The notes: a model not told the origin generated them from the sequence alone. A stretch of 34,404 nt of DNA from Bacteroidota bacterium (GCA_024640885.1 JAHEEC010000040.1:1-34404); one strand, 5' to 3'. Positions 1 to 10,545 are shown, counted from the stretch's first letter. Numbers and translations are program-made.

Positions 1-639
1 GTACAGGCATCCTCCGTCTTTCAAATACCTCCGGGATTTTCCGATGAAGAAGCCGCCCCACTGCTGTGTGCGGGTGCCATTGGTTACAGATCTTTGAAAC
101 TGACAGGCTTAACGAACGGACAGGCCCTTGGGCTCACCGGTTTTGGGGCATCTGCACACCTGGTATTAAAAATGGTAAGACACAAATTCCCCGATACCGG
201 TATTTATGTATTTGCACGGAATGAGAGGGAGCAGCAGTTTGCAATGGAACTTGGAGCCCGCTGGGCAGGGGATACCACAGCCGATCCGGGGGTATTGCTT
301 GACTGCATCATCGATACAACACCAGTTTGGAAACCTGTGGTGGAAGCGCTTAAGCGCATTAAACCAGGAGGGAGACTGGTTATCAACGCAATCAGGAAAG
401 AAGATGGTGATAAAGAATATTTAATGAGGCTTGACTACCAGGATCACCTCTGGCTCGAAAAGGAGATCAAATCGGTCGCCAACGTGGCACGAAGCGATGT
501 GAAAGAGTTCCTGGAACTGGCAGCAGCGATCCCCATCATACCGGAAACTGAGGAATATAAACTTGAGGATGCCAATGTGGCACTGTTAGAACTAAAAAGA
601 GGAAAGATCCGGGGAGCAAAAGTTCTAAAGATCAGTTAA
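1..639 (+). CDS. Zinc-dependent alcohol dehydrogenase family protein, C-terminal part
   Basis: The reading frame is open from the first base, so this is the 3' part of a gene that starts before the window. A TTG at 94 is internal and is not the start. The opening residues (FSDEEAAPLLCAGAIGYRSL) are the typical entry to the medium-chain dehydrogenase (MDR) catalytic/cofactor junction. The segment LGLTGFGASAHLVLKM is the Rossmann dinucleotide-binding motif in the GFGASAH form seen in the zinc alcohol dehydrogenases related to E. coli YjgB/AdhP. The zinc-ligand Cys/His residues lie in the missing N-terminal part. Expected role: cytoplasmic NAD(P)H-dependent alcohol/aldehyde oxidoreductase; the substrate cannot be told. 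It is followed by a 63-nt gap before sucA, with no clear terminator. Confidence 0.85.
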   Translation, partial: VQASSVFQIPPGFSDEEAAPLLCAGAIGYRSLKLTGLTNGQALGLTGFGASAHLVLKMVRHKFPDTGIYVFARNEREQQFAMELGARWAGDTTADPGVLLDCIIDTTPVWKPVVEALKRIKPGGRLVINAIRKEDGDKEYLMRLDYQDHLWLEKEIKSVANVARSDVKEFLELAAAIPIIPETEEYKLEDANVALLELKRGKIRGAKVLKIS

Positions 640-702
640 GAGATGATTTTGGCAACAAAACAGGAATCAATTTGTTAGTTTTAAAATCCGGATATTTTAC
701 CT

Positions 703-3528
703 ATGGATGACCTATCGTTTTTACAGCACCTCGACACGGAAGCCATCGAGGAACTTTACATCAAATACAGGCAGGACCCTGATTCAGTAGACCCCAGCTG
801 GCACCATTTTTTCCAGGGGTTCGATCTTGCAAGGCGCGATTACAGTCATCCGGAATCCGAGTCCCTCACCTTTGATGAGGAATTTAAGGTCATGAACCTG
901 ATCAATGGCTACAGGAAACGCGGACACCTTTTCACAGAAACAAATCCTGTACACTCACGCCGTAAATATTTCCCCACCCTCGATCTTGAGAATTATGGAT
1001 TGTCTGATGAAAACCTTGATACGGCTTATCACGCAGGCCGGGAAATAGGAATTGGAAAAGCACCGCTTCGTGAAATCGTGGATAATCTCAAAAAGATCTA
1101 TTGCCGCCACGTGGGCTCCGAATATATGTTTATCCGGAACCCGGAGAAATTAAGATGGCTTACAGAACGGATCGAAAAGGGTTTGAACCGGACAATTTTT
1201 ACCCCGGTTGAAAAGAAAAAGATCTACCACCATCTGAAGGAGGCGGTGGGATTTGAGAAGTTTATCCATAACAAGTTTGTGGGACAAAAGAGGTTTTCGC
1301 TGGAAGGAGCCGAGATTTTGATCCCTGCCCTGAATGACCTGGTTGAGCGTGGATCCCAGATGGGGGTCATGGAGTTTAATATTGGGATGGCCCACAGGGG
1401 TCGCCTGAATGTCCTGGCAACTGTCCTCAGGAAACCCATGGAAAACATATTCAAGGAATTCGAGGGGGAATCCTACGAAGAACGAATTAGCCTGGGTGAT
1501 GTGAAATACCATCTCGGTTATGGCAACACCATCCGCACCTCGGATGACAAGATTGTCATTATGAACATTGTCCCCAATCCTTCTCACCTTGAATCGTCGG
1601 CTCCCATCAATGAGGGTGTGTCAAGGGCACGGATTGAACATATTTACGGAGGGGATATGAAGAAACTGGTGCCAGTAGTAATCCATGGTGATGCGGCTAT
1701 TGCAGGACAGGGAGTGGTTTACGAAGTGATCCAGATGTCGGAGCTTGACGGCTATAAGACCGGTGGCACCATTCACCTGGTGATCAATAACCAGGTAGGA
1801 TTTACCACCAGTTATCTTGACGCCCGGTCCAGTACGTACTGCACCGATGTGGGTAAAGTGACCAAAGCCCCCATCTGGCACGTGAACGGAGATGATGTGG
1901 AAGGGCTGGTTCATGTGGTCAGAATGGCCATTGAATACAGGCAAACTTTTCATACTGATGTCTTTATCGACATCCTGGCATACCGAAAGTATGGCCATAA
2001 TGAAGGAGATGAACCCAGGTTTACCCAACCCCTGCTTTACAAAGCAATCGCCAATCATCCCAATCCCCGTGATATTTACAGTGATGCACTTGTGGCACAG
2101 GGCATCATGGACAGAGAGGAGGTGACCGGTGCTGAAAGTGAATTCGATGCCATGCTTGATAAAAAGCTGGATAATTCCAGGAAGAAGAAGAAAGTGACCA
2201 TTCAGCAATTCCTGGAAGCCGAATGGCAGGGGATGGAATATTCGACACCTGAGGAATTTGAAGTATCAATTCAAACGGGGGTTTCCCGGGATACCCTGGA
2301 CAGGATCGCCAAGCAGATCAATACCCTGCCGGGTGACCTGGTGTTCTTCAAAAAGACCATAAAGTTGATGGAGGACAGGGCTGCAATGTACAACGAAAAC
2401 AGGGTCGATTGGGCACTGGGGGAATTGCTCGCATACGGATCCCTGCTGCTTGACGGACATTCTGTGAGGATAAGCGGACAGGACTCCATCAGAGGAACCT
2501 TTTCCCACCGGCATGCAGGGATCGTAATGGAAGAGACCACGGATATCTATTTCCCCCTTAAATACCTGGAAAAGGATCAGGCTCCATTCAATATCTATAA
2601 CTCTCCCCTCAACGAATACGGGGTGCTGGGTTTCGAATATGGTTACTCCATGGCCGGTCCTCATAACCTGAATATCTGGGAAGCCCAGTTCGGAGATTTT
2701 GCCAATGTGGCACAGGTCATCATTGACCAGTATATCTCAAGTGCGGAAGAGAAATGGGGACTCATGAACGGCCTGGTACTTTACCTGCCGCATGGATTTG
2801 AAGGTCAGGGACCAGAACACTCCAGTGCGCGGATTGAGCGATTTCTCTCGCTGGCCGCCAATTGCAACATGCATATCCTCAACCCCACAACTCCGGCCAA
2901 TCTTTTCCATGCCCTCAGGAACCATCTGAAGAAAAGGTCACGGGTACCGCTTATCGTATTCACCCCAAAGAGCCTGCTGCGCCACCCGCTTTGCATTTCG
3001 GCGGTGGACGACCTTGAAGCCGGCAGTTTCCAACCCGTCTATGATGATCCCAATACCGAAGTGGATGAAGTTCGAAGGGTTGTCTTTTGCAGCGGTAAAA
3101 TATACTACGACCTGCTGACCCGAAAACAAAAACTGGGGGTCAGTGACATTGCCCTGGTGAGATTGGAACAGATCTTCCCATTCCCAGAAAAGCAGGTGTC
3201 TGAGATCTTAAAAAAATACCATAACAATATGCTTGTGCTGTGGGTACAGGAAGAACCCGAAAACATGGGTGCCTGGTTTTACATCCGGAACGCACTTAAA
3301 AAAGTGAACATAATTCCGGTTACCAGACAACCCTCCGGAAGTCCTGCTACGGGCCTCCATAAACTGCACGAAATCAGTCAGAAGGAGATCATTGACAAGG
3401 TGTTCCGCGAATGTACGTGTGAATTACTGAACGAATATTGTGGCCTGCAGTGTGTGATCGGGAGTTCAAGGAAGGAGATCCTGAAACAACATTACTATTT
3501 CGAAAAAGAGAAACCCAAAACAAAATAA
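703..3528 (+). CDS. sucA: 2-oxoglutarate dehydrogenase E1 component
   Basis: Thiamine-diphosphate-dependent decarboxylase of the 2-oxoglutarate dehydrogenase complex in the TCA cycle; it makes the succinyl group carried by E2. At 941 aa it has full family length. The N-terminus ([19 protein letters not shown]...SWHHFFQGF) is the usual E1o E2-binding segment. Core motifs are intact: [40 protein letters not shown] with [13 protein letters not shown], and [17 protein letters not shown]. In the pyrimidine-binding half, [13 protein letters not shown] and [19 protein letters not shown] are present. The ATG at 703 gives the complete N-terminal helix. sucB begins 1 nt after the stop codon, so the two are one transcription unit. 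A lipoamide dehydrogenase (E3) gene is not in this window. Confidence 0.97.
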   Translation: MDDLSFLQHLDTEAIEELYIKYRQDPDSVDPSWHHFFQGFDLARRDYSHPESESLTFDEEFKVMNLINGYRKRGHLFTETNPVHSRRKYFPTLDLENYGLSDENLDTAYHAGREIGIGKAPLREIVDNLKKIYCRHVGSEYMFIRNPEKLRWLTERIEKGLNRTIFTPVEKKKIYHHLKEAVGFEKFIHNKFVGQKRFSLEGAEILIPALNDLVERGSQMGVMEFNIGMAHRGRLNVLATVLRKPMENIFKEFEGESYEERISLGDVKYHLGYGNTIRTSDDKIVIMNIVPNPSHLESSAPINEGVSRARIEHIYGGDMKKLVPVVIHGDAAIAGQGVVYEVIQMSELDGYKTGGTIHLVINNQVGFTTSYLDARSSTYCTDVGKVTKAPIWHVNGDDVEGLVHVVRMAIEYRQTFHTDVFIDILAYRKYGHNEGDEPRFTQPLLYKAIANHPNPRDIYSDALVAQGIMDREEVTGAESEFDAMLDKKLDNSRKKKKVTIQQFLEAEWQGMEYSTPEEFEVSIQTGVSRDTLDRIAKQINTLPGDLVFFKKTIKLMEDRAAMYNENRVDWALGELLAYGSLLLDGHSVRISGQDSIRGTFSHRHAGIVMEETTDIYFPLKYLEKDQAPFNIYNSPLNEYGVLGFEYGYSMAGPHNLNIWEAQFGDFANVAQVIIDQYISSAEEKWGLMNGLVLYLPHGFEGQGPEHSSARIERFLSLAANCNMHILNPTTPANLFHALRNHLKKRSRVPLIVFTPKSLLRHPLCISAVDDLEAGSFQPVYDDPNTEVDEVRRVVFCSGKIYYDLLTRKQKLGVSDIALVRLEQIFPFPEKQVSEILKKYHNNMLVLWVQEEPENMGAWFYIRNALKKVNIIPVTRQPSGSPATGLHKLHEISQKEIIDKVFRECTCELLNEYCGLQCVIGSSRKEILKQHYYFEKEKPKTK

Positions 3529-3529
3529 C

Positions 3530-4816
3530 ATGATCCTGGAGATAAAAATTCCCAGTCCTGGTGAATCCATTACAGAAGTTGAACTCGCTTCCTGGTTTCT
3601 TGAAGACGGGGCACTTGTACAGAAGAACCAGGAGGTAGGTGAGATTGAATCGGAGAAAGCCACCCTTCCGCTGATCGCGGAACAATCCGGGAAGCTGAAA
3701 ATCCTGGTACAGGTTGGTGAGACTGTCAGGGTGGGCCATGTGGTCGCCACCATCGACACCAGTGTGGAGGTAAAGGAAACTGCTTCAGAAGCACCGTCTG
3801 GAACCACCACGGTTACAGCTCCGCCCAAACAGGAAGCCCGGGTACCGGCCACTGAGCCGGAAAAAGTTCCGGCACAAATCTCTGTCGTTACCGGCACTGC
3901 AAAAGAAACATCTACATTATACAGCGCCGTTAAAGCAACCCCTGTGGCCAGGCAGATCATGGAAAAAGAGGGCCTGTCGGTGGAGGAGATAATTACCGGC
4001 CTCAGGAAAATCTCTGCTTCTGATGTTAAACAGGTGATGGATCATCGTGCTGCGATCCAGGTTCCGCTTCAAAAGATGGAAGCCTCCCGCGAAGAGGAAC
4101 GCAATAAGGTGAGCCAACTTCGGAAAAAGATCAGTGAAAGACTGGTGGCGGTCAAGAATGAAACGGCCATGCTCACTACCTTCAATGAAGCCGATATGAG
4201 TGCCATCATTTCAATCCGTAAAAAGCACCAGGAGAGTTTCGTGGAAAAACACGGGATCAAGCTGGGATTCATGTCATTTTTTACAAAAGCGGTCACCGAA
4301 GCCCTAAGGCTCTACCCGGCGGTGAACTCCTACCTGGATGAAGGAGAGGTGGTAACTCCTAAATTCTGTGATATTGGGATTGCCGTTCAGACCGACAAGG
4401 GTTTGGTGGTCCCGGTAATAAGAAACGCAGAAATTCTGGGTCTTGCTGAAACAGAGATCAAGATCGCTGATATTGCTGCCAGGGCACGGAAAGCCAGGTT
4501 GAGCATCGAAGAGATGAGCGGCGGGACTTTTACCATCTCAAACGGGGGAATATATGGTTCCATGCTTTCGACCCCCATCCTTAATCCTCCACAATCGGGG
4601 ATCCTGGGAATGCATAACATCATTGAAAGACCGGTGGCCATCAATGGCAAGGTGGAAATAAGGCCCATGATGTACCTGGCCCTGAGTTATGATCACCGGG
4701 TGATCGACGGCAGGGATTCTGTGGGATTCCTGAAAACGGTGAAGGAGTACCTTGAGCAACCTTCGAATATGCTCTTTGGAGGACAGTCCCCCGAGCAAAT
4801 CCTGCTGGAGATTTAA
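3530..4816 (+). CDS. sucB: Dihydrolipoyllysine-residue succinyltransferase (E2)
   Basis: Transfers the succinyl group from the E1 product to CoA and forms the core of the 2-oxoglutarate dehydrogenase complex. The lipoyl domain spans about residues 1-75, with the lipoylated lysine at K43 in [11 protein letters not shown] Thr/Pro/Ala-rich linker (about 80-130) follows, then a peripheral subunit-binding domain (about 136-168, [18 protein letters not shown]). The catalytic acyltransferase domain runs from about 195 to the end, with the [11 protein letters not shown] motif (H389, D393). The length of 428 aa is normal. Its position directly after sucA settles the choice between succinyl and other acyltransferase paralogues. 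It converges with the lipoprotein gene on the minus strand, with only 7 nt between the stops. Confidence 0.95.
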   Translation: MILEIKIPSPGESITEVELASWFLEDGALVQKNQEVGEIESEKATLPLIAEQSGKLKILVQVGETVRVGHVVATIDTSVEVKETASEAPSGTTTVTAPPKQEARVPATEPEKVPAQISVVTGTAKETSTLYSAVKATPVARQIMEKEGLSVEEIITGLRKISASDVKQVMDHRAAIQVPLQKMEASREEERNKVSQLRKKISERLVAVKNETAMLTTFNEADMSAIISIRKKHQESFVEKHGIKLGFMSFFTKAVTEALRLYPAVNSYLDEGEVVTPKFCDIGIAVQTDKGLVVPVIRNAEILGLAETEIKIADIAARARKARLSIEEMSGGTFTISNGGIYGSMLSTPILNPPQSGILGMHNIIERPVAINGKVEIRPMMYLALSYDHRVIDGRDSVGFLKTVKEYLEQPSNMLFGGQSPEQILLEI

Positions 4817-4823
4817 GCTAAGA

Positions 4824-5501
4824 TCAATAGTAGGTCAGTTCCCTGGTAATGATCAGTTCCGGGGTAATCTTATCCTCCCCCACGAAGATCAGCTTCACAG
4901 TCCAGTTGCCCTGATCGTCAAAATTATCATACTCATATAGCTGGGTTGCAGTCCGCTCCCCGGTTATCTCTTCGCGATAATTCTCAACCAGCAGATCCTT
5001 TTCATATACATGATAAACAGTCACCTCCCGGTCATTGCCCACCTGAACCTGTTTCAGGATCCTGCCCTTGCTGTCAAAAAAGTTGGCCCCTTCATACATG
5101 AGCTGGTTGCCTTTCCATACCTCAAAGTTTACCTGTTCTGCGGAGACCCTTTCAAGCAACGTCCTGGAGGTGGTGCGGTCATAGGTGGATAGGAAATTCT
5201 CTTCCACCATTTCTCCATTTTCGCGCTTACAGGTGGAAATGCCAGTGGTATCCCCACCCCTGCCCAGGGAAAAGCTCCCGGTATAAAGGCCATCCTTGTC
5301 ATAATTCACCATACGGCTGCCATATACGCTGGGCTTCCCTGCTACCCAGTGATCATTTTCATAGGTGGGTTCAAATTGTAACTCCTTCACGGATTTAACT
5401 TTCCCTTTAAGCCCTGATCTGTCCAGGTCGTTGGATCCTGAACTGCATGCACTGAGCAGAGATATGACAACCAGCATTGCCAGTGGTGACTTTCCCATCA
5501 T
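4824..5501 (-). CDS. Secreted lipoprotein of unknown function
   Basis: The frame extends upstream to a TTG at 5558, but the ATG pair at 5501/5498 gives a clean lipoprotein signal peptide (MGKSPLAMLVVISLLSACSSG, Cys at the lipobox), so 5501 is chosen. The mature part is rich in Tyr, Trp and charged residues and has short segments resembling the YD-type strands of small Bacteroidota lipoproteins (for example YDNFDDQGNWTVKLIF and the ELTYY end). I do not recognise a defined function. The gene upstream on the same strand (secreted thioredoxin-fold protein) ends 64 nt before this start, so co-transcription is possible. Likely location: lipid-anchored in the envelope. Confidence 0.8.
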   Translation of the reverse strand: MMGKSPLAMLVVISLLSACSSGSNDLDRSGLKGKVKSVKELQFEPTYENDHWVAGKPSVYGSRMVNYDKDGLYTGSFSLGRGGDTTGISTCKRENGEMVEENFLSTYDRTTSRTLLERVSAEQVNFEVWKGNQLMYEGANFFDSKGRILKQVQVGNDREVTVYHVYEKDLLVENYREEITGERTATQLYEYDNFDDQGNWTVKLIFVGEDKITPELIITRELTYY

Positions 5502-5565
5502 AGGTGATTTATTTTGATTGGCGGCAACAAAAGTAATCCTTCCGTTGCAGATTCGCAACTGCCAA

Positions 5566-6762
5566 TTACTGGTCCGTATTTACGAATTCCAATACCTGTG
5601 CAATCATGGTATGCTGTTCATCTGTGGATGCAAGAGTTTCAGCACTCAGGAATGATGCTTTTGCCTCCTCCCTTTTCTGTAAAAAGAAGAGAACCATCCC
5701 GTGGTAGAAAAAATAATCAAATTGTGGGTCCATGTCGATACAGGCCTGGAACCACTCCACTCCCTTGTTCAGTAGCTCCTTTGTGAGGTATTGCTGGTCC
5801 ATATCGGTGATCTGTGAAGCAGCTCCATAAAGCCACCTGTGATCTCCCTTCCGGTCAGATGCCATGCGCCGGTCCACATAGCTGATCAGTTCATCCACCT
5901 GGTCTGTATAATAATAATACTGTATAAATGGCAGGGTCCGCAGGTCCCAGGAACTGGTGGCATCGCCCTCCACCAGTGGGACCAATTCATTGGACATTCT
6001 GCTGATCAGTTGAATGTTATCTTCATCCACTGCCCTTACGAGGGAATTGTTATAGATCTTCTCCATGGCTTCCATATAGTCCTCACCCAGGGCCCTCCTG
6101 AGCCTGTCAGTATTGGAAGAAAAATCCGGCCACCAGCTATCCTCCAGGTCCATATAAAAGGCAACTACCCGAAGATCGCTGTCCGACAGTTTTGAATCAG
6201 TGATCCTGGAAATATACTCGGAGGCAAGTTTTTCAGCCTCATCCTGCCTTCCCATCTCCCTTACCACCGTGATATATTTTTCAAATTCCCCATTCTCCAG
6301 GGTACCTCGCTCAAATTTTGTCTGATACATCCTCACCACCTTATAATTCTCCACTGTAACTTTTAGTGAAGGCACAAGTTCCAATGCGGGAGTGAACCCT
6401 ATGATCCTGCTCACAGCATCTCCATCTCTGCTGAAAATAAACATACTGGGGTAACCTTCAAGTTGTTGTTCCTCAGCATATAACCTCCCATAATCGGTCT
6501 CACCATCCATGCGAACACTCACAAAATTGGCATTCATATAATCGGCCACTGCTGGATCCGTGTAGACTTCCCTGTCCATCACCTTGCAGGGGCCACACCA
6601 GGTTGCATACACATCCACGAACAACATCAGCTGCTGGTCAGATGCTTTTTTCCGGGCAGCTTCCATCTCATCAAGGTTTGTGACCTCCGTAAACCTAACC
6701 TGTCCAGATGCAACAAAAGTGAACAACACCACGATCCACGCAATCAAATATCTCTTTTTCAT
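5566..6762 (-). CDS. Secreted thioredoxin-fold protein with C-terminal helical domain
   Basis: A signal peptide (residues 1-20, MKKRYLIAWIVVLFTFVASG) is followed by a thioredoxin domain (about 25-140) with an intact WCGPCK active site at Cys56/Cys59 and the cis-Pro loop EGYPSMFIF. The remaining 250 residues are helical, with many acidic and aromatic residues, and look TPR-like without clean repeats. The expected role is thiol-disulfide exchange in the periplasm, either reductase or disulfide-handling; the partner is unknown. The CGPC motif is the classic reductase type rather than the DsbA type (CPHC). It shares its strand with the lipoprotein gene downstream. Confidence is high for the fold and low for the exact role. 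Confidence 0.87.
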   Translation of the reverse strand: MKKRYLIAWIVVLFTFVASGQVRFTEVTNLDEMEAARKKASDQQLMLFVDVYATWCGPCKVMDREVYTDPAVADYMNANFVSVRMDGETDYGRLYAEEQQLEGYPSMFIFSRDGDAVSRIIGFTPALELVPSLKVTVENYKVVRMYQTKFERGTLENGEFEKYITVVREMGRQDEAEKLASEYISRITDSKLSDSDLRVVAFYMDLEDSWWPDFSSNTDRLRRALGEDYMEAMEKIYNNSLVRAVDEDNIQLISRMSNELVPLVEGDATSSWDLRTLPFIQYYYYTDQVDELISYVDRRMASDRKGDHRWLYGAASQITDMDQQYLTKELLNKGVEWFQACIDMDPQFDYFFYHGMVLFFLQKREEAKASFLSAETLASTDEQHTMIAQVLEFVNTDQ

Positions 6763-6829
6763 TATCCCAGGGATTAACAGAATCTATTAGCAAATTAACG
6801 GCAATGGATGGTTTTTGTTTTGATGGCAA

Positions 6830-7948
6830 TCATTTTATGCGGCATTGATGAATCAGATCAAGGTACACCAATGACTCATTTTCCCAGCACAACTCACCGG
6901 CTGCATTCTCAAGAGCATCCCTCCAGTTGCCATCGGATCGCTCCTTTAGCATAAACTTTACAATTCCCGCCAGTTTTAAAGGGTCCCGTTCCGGGGTTGC
7001 TACACCGACCCCGTAGGTCCTCACGATCCGCTTCATCTCAGGTAAATCTGAGCAGAGCACGGGTACCCTGCACTGGATATAATCGAATAACTTGTTCGGC
7101 AGGGCGTAGCGGTAGTTGAGTCCAAGATCCTCTTCCAGCGAAATCCCGAGGTCACAGGCCATGGTTACCTGGACCAGTTGACCGGGAAGGAGCCTTCCAA
7201 GGAACTGAACCTTGTGGGTCAATCCCATTTCTTCCGCCATCTTCCCAAGTTCATGTGCAATATCACCGGCTCCTGCAATGATAAAGATGGCATCATCCAG
7301 GTACTGCATGGTCTTGATCATCAACTCTAGTCCCCTCCCCATATTCAGGGCCCCCTGGTAAATGATTAATTGTTTGCCCTTGAATTGTGATCCTTTCCAG
7401 CCCCGATCAATAATTGCGGCTTCTTTTCTCAAAGGCATGTTTCGTACCACGCAAAACCGGGTCCCATACAGCCGCCTGTAAATAGTAGCGATGGGAAAAC
7501 TTACCGTTACCGCATGCTTAACCCGCGGTACATAGTGATTTTCAATCCACTTCCAGATCCCCTGAATCCGTTTCCTGTGAATCAGTTCGGGTACCTGTGT
7601 AAAGAGTTCGTGGCTGTCGTATATCAACTCCACCCTCCTTAATCGGCTGGCAGTATAGGTAGCAGGCAGGGTATCCAGATCATTGGAAATAAAAAGGCCA
7701 GGCCTTTTCACGAATAGGAGGGTGATTAGCAACCTCGCATTGAAACAGCCATAGAATAGGGGCCCTTTTGTAAAAAGCATCCTGTAACGCCTTGATTTAA
7801 ACCTGACACCGTGAAGATCCGGACTGCCTTTAAGCCTGCGCCCGATACAGGTCACCTCCATCCCCTGATCAATCAAAAGATCTGCCACTCGACCAACGCG
7901 CTGATCAGTGACCAGGTCATTGATAACAGATATATAAACGCTTTTCAC
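6830..7948 (-). CDS. Glycosyltransferase, GT4-like (GT-B fold)
   Basis: Transfers a sugar from an activated donor, probably for cell-surface polysaccharide or glycolipid. The N-terminal acceptor domain opens with KSVYISVINDLVTDQRVGRVADLL and carries LIYDSHELFTQVPEL, which is typical of Bacteroidota GT4-like enzymes. The C-terminal donor domain has IYQGALNMGRGLELMIKTMQYL, AGAGDIAHEL, and a G-x-S-LEEDLGLNYRYALPNKLFDYIQ segment holding the nucleotide-sugar-binding acidic/Lys region. The start is a GTG at 7948; there is no in-frame ATG that keeps the first beta strand. It is divergent from murB, with 64 nt between the starts. No polysaccharide gene cluster surrounds it, so the substrate is unknown. 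Confidence 0.85.
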   Translation of the reverse strand: MKSVYISVINDLVTDQRVGRVADLLIDQGMEVTCIGRRLKGSPDLHGVRFKSRRYRMLFTKGPLFYGCFNARLLITLLFVKRPGLFISNDLDTLPATYTASRLRRVELIYDSHELFTQVPELIHRKRIQGIWKWIENHYVPRVKHAVTVSFPIATIYRRLYGTRFCVVRNMPLRKEAAIIDRGWKGSQFKGKQLIIYQGALNMGRGLELMIKTMQYLDDAIFIIAGAGDIAHELGKMAEEMGLTHKVQFLGRLLPGQLVQVTMACDLGISLEEDLGLNYRYALPNKLFDYIQCRVPVLCSDLPEMKRIVRTYGVGVATPERDPLKLAGIVKFMLKERSDGNWRDALENAAGELCWENESLVYLDLIHQCRIK

Positions 7949-8012
7949 AGGGGTGGTTCTGCTGAATTACTAAAGATACTATATTTACGAATAAGAATCA
8001 GATCCCGGTCTC

Positions 8013-9026
8013 ATGCCTGCAATACGGAAAAACTTCTCCCTTAAAGACCACAACAGTTTCGGAATAGATGCGAGGACAGCACTGTATGCTGCCCCTGAAA
8101 ACATTGAACAACTCTCTGATCTGTTTGATCACTACGATTTTAAAACTCAACCTTACCTTGTGATTGGAGAAGGCAGCAACATCCTGTTCAAAGATGATTT
8201 TGAGGGACTAGTAGTGAATCCCGGGATGAGGGGAGTCGACTTGATAGAGAAAAAGGGTGAAGAACTTCTGGTCCGTGTGGGTGCTGCTGAAAATTGGGAC
8301 CAATGGGTGGCCCATGCCACTCAACAGGGATGGTTCGGACTGGAAAACCTCTCACTGATCCCCGGATCGGTGGGTTCGGCGCCTGTACAAAACATTGGTG
8401 CATATGGTGTGGAGTTTAAAGACCACTTCGGGTGGCTTGAGGCCTGGGACCTGGAACAACAAAAACAGGTGCGGCTTACCGGTGCACAGTGCCGGTTCGG
8501 ATACCGGACCAGCATCTTTAAGGCCGAATATCCGGGCAGGTACATTATTACCCATGTGGCATTCCGGCTGAACAAAAAACCACACCTGAAGCTGGATTAT
8601 GGTCCGTTGAAAGAGGCCCTGTTCAGTTCCCGAAGCCCCTCCCCCATGGAACTGCGTAAGGTCATTATTTCAATACGGCAGCAGAAACTTCCCGATCCCA
8701 GGGATTTTGGAAATGCCGGCAGCTTTTTTAAAAATCCCTTGGTGGCCAGGACAATCTACGAATCCCTGAAAATCAATTTCCCGGAGATCCCCCACTTCCA
8801 GGATGCAAATGGCCACTTTAAGATCCCGGCCGCCTGGCTCATTGAAAAGGCCGGCTGGAAGGGTAAACGCATCGGGAATGTGGGAACCTGGCCCAAACAA
8901 CCCCTGGTCATTGTGAACTATGGGGGAGCCTCAGGCAAGGAGGTGGTTGATTTCTCCGAACGGATCCGGAATGTGGTGGAAGAAAAATTTGGACTCCTCC
9001 TGGAGCGGGAGGTAAATGTGATCTAA
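8013..9026 (+). CDS. murB: UDP-N-acetylenolpyruvoylglucosamine reductase
   Basis: FAD-dependent, NADPH-using reductase that converts UDP-GlcNAc-enolpyruvate to UDP-MurNAc, the second committed step of peptidoglycan precursor synthesis in the cytoplasm. FAD-binding motifs are visible: VIGEGSNILF, LSLIPGSVGSAPVQNIGAYGVE and FGYRTSIFK. The C-terminal substrate domain has GNAGSFFKNP, with the catalytic Ser, and ends LLEREVNVI, with the catalytic Glu. This layout is the E. coli-type (type I) enzyme, with a Tyr loop and no deletion. At 337 aa the length is normal. It converges with mltG, with an 8-9 nt gap. Confidence 0.96.
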   Translation: MPAIRKNFSLKDHNSFGIDARTALYAAPENIEQLSDLFDHYDFKTQPYLVIGEGSNILFKDDFEGLVVNPGMRGVDLIEKKGEELLVRVGAAENWDQWVAHATQQGWFGLENLSLIPGSVGSAPVQNIGAYGVEFKDHFGWLEAWDLEQQKQVRLTGAQCRFGYRTSIFKAEYPGRYIITHVAFRLNKKPHLKLDYGPLKEALFSSRSPSPMELRKVIISIRQQKLPDPRDFGNAGSFFKNPLVARTIYESLKINFPEIPHFQDANGHFKIPAAWLIEKAGWKGKRIGNVGTWPKQPLVIVNYGGASGKEVVDFSERIRNVVEEKFGLLLEREVNVI

Positions 9027-9035
9027 AACTTGATC

Positions 9036-10109
9036 TTACCTGTATATCCTTCTCTGGTTGAGAGCCTTCTGGTACTCCCTTGCATTTTTATTGTGCTCTG
9101 ACAATGTGCTTGCAAATGCGTGGTATCCACTGAAATCGGCTCTGGCACAGAAAAAGATATAGTTGTGGTCTTCAGAATTGAGGACGCCCTCAATGGCTGA
9201 TATGGATGGTATGGAAATGGGGCCCGGGGGCAATCCTTTATACCTGTATGTATTGTAAGGTGAATCAATTTTCTTGTCCTCATTCAGGATCCGCATCCTG
9301 GAAAAATCCCCCAGCGCAAATTTCAGGGTGGGATCTGCCTGCAGGGCGATCCCTTTATTAAGCCGATTCAAATAGACTCCCGCTACCATTTCATTTTCAT
9401 CATCATATAGGGTTTCCTCATCCACAATGGAAGCAAGTGTGACCACCTCTTCCCTGCTCATCCCCTTGCCCTCAGCCAGCCTGTCGCGCTTCCCATCCCA
9501 AAACTTTTCATACTCTTTATACATCCTGTCGGAAAATTCCTGCGGGGTGGTATTCCAGAAAAATTCGTATGTGTTGGGAAGAAACATGGAGGTAAAAGTT
9601 GCCCGGTCAAAACCATACCTGGCAGGCAGGCTGTCCTGTGAAAAATACCTTGCAAACTCCACGGAGTCGCCTTCAAGGTAAGCAGAAACTTTTCCAGCCA
9701 CCTGGTCCAGGGTGCGCATATTGTTAAACACCACCATCACCGGTTCCTGGTTCCCGGACCTGAGCATGTTCACCAGTTCATTGTTGCTGGCTCCATTGCG
9801 GATCTTATACCTGCCTGGTTTAACCGCCTTGTCGTACCCCTTTCTACTTGCCACCCACCGGAACGATTTTGGATTGATCAGGATTTCCTTCTCCTCCATC
9901 CCATTCATCACAAAATCAAAATCCGACCCGGTAGGAATATATAAAAGTTCCTGGTCCGCCTCAAGTGCCACATTGGTTTCGAAAACCCTGCTGTAAAGTT
10001 TGTAAACCACCACAACCATGATCACCAATCCAAGGAACACTACCATCATAGATATCCTAACTGCTTTTCCGATCCGTGCGGTACGCCTTCTTTCTAACAT
10101 GCTTCCCAT
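9036..10109 (-). CDS. mltG: Endolytic peptidoglycan transglycosylase
   Basis: Inner-membrane enzyme that cuts nascent glycan strands and sets their length. It has a short cytoplasmic N-terminus, one membrane segment (about residues 17-36, ISMMVVFLGLVIMVVVV), then a LysM-like region and the YceG catalytic domain. The conserved catalytic stretch VVTLASIVDEETLYDDENEMVAGVYLNRL lies near residues 223-247, with the E-T of ASIVxxET as the active-site Glu. QADPTLKFALGD and SPYNTYRYKGLPPGPISIPS follow, all typical of MltG. The alternative ATG at 10100 (MLERRR) is equally possible. The run VVVV in the membrane segment is not unusual. Confidence 0.94.
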   Translation of the reverse strand: MGSMLERRRTARIGKAVRISMMVVFLGLVIMVVVVYKLYSRVFETNVALEADQELLYIPTGSDFDFVMNGMEEKEILINPKSFRWVASRKGYDKAVKPGRYKIRNGASNNELVNMLRSGNQEPVMVVFNNMRTLDQVAGKVSAYLEGDSVEFARYFSQDSLPARYGFDRATFTSMFLPNTYEFFWNTTPQEFSDRMYKEYEKFWDGKRDRLAEGKGMSREEVVTLASIVDEETLYDDENEMVAGVYLNRLNKGIALQADPTLKFALGDFSRMRILNEDKKIDSPYNTYRYKGLPPGPISIPSISAIEGVLNSEDHNYIFFCARADFSGYHAFASTLSEHNKNAREYQKALNQRRIYR

Positions 10110-10179
10110 AAAATATTTCTTAACTTACAAATGTAATAGAAATCAATGACAGGATCTATTTGAGCTAAAACCTAATGAC

Positions 10180-10545
10180 ATGGATAAAGTGAAAACCGTT
10201 GCCCTGGTAGCTCATGATAACCGGAAAGCAGACCCTTGCAAAAAGCAATGAGTCCCCCCAATCCCTGGTGATGCTGAAATCAGGCCCCCTGGGAGGAGAC
10301 CTGCAGTTGGGGGCACTGGTGGCGGAAGGTAAAATCGATATCCTGATCTTCTTCTGGGACCCCATGCAACATCAACCCCATGATGTGGATGTGAAGGCAC
10401 TCCTTCGGATTACGGTCCTCATAATGTACCCACAGCCAGTAACCGTTCTACAGCGGATTTCCTGATTGATTCACCCCACTTCGGGCTGAAATACAAAAAA
10501 CAGCTGACCGATTACAGCAGATATATTAACAGAAGCATTGAGTGA
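10180..10545 (+). pseudogene. mgsA: Decayed methylglyoxal synthase gene
   Basis: Pieces of MgsA appear in order but in different frames. From 10180 the frame reads [18 protein letters not shown] and hits a stop at about 10249. From about 10271, in the next frame, it reads [30 protein letters not shown]...[10 protein letters not shown], up to about 10420. From about 10424 a further frame reads [20 protein letters not shown] and ends at the TGA at 10543-10545. About 100 nt are missing between the first two pieces; this removes the phosphate-binding ATGTTG segment of the active site. In an intact enzyme (about 150 aa) these parts form a single frame, converting dihydroxyacetone phosphate to methylglyoxal. 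No functional product is expected. It sits alone on the plus strand between mltG and the aminotransferase. Confidence 0.9.

Noticed and set aside
1621-2208. 195-aa minus-strand frame inside sucA
   Set aside because: It lies fully inside a strong coding gene in another frame, with no recognisable domain.
5502-5558. Longer start (TTG at 5558) for the lipoprotein gene
   Set aside because: The ATG pair at 5501/5498 gives an immediate lipoprotein signal peptide; the extension does not.
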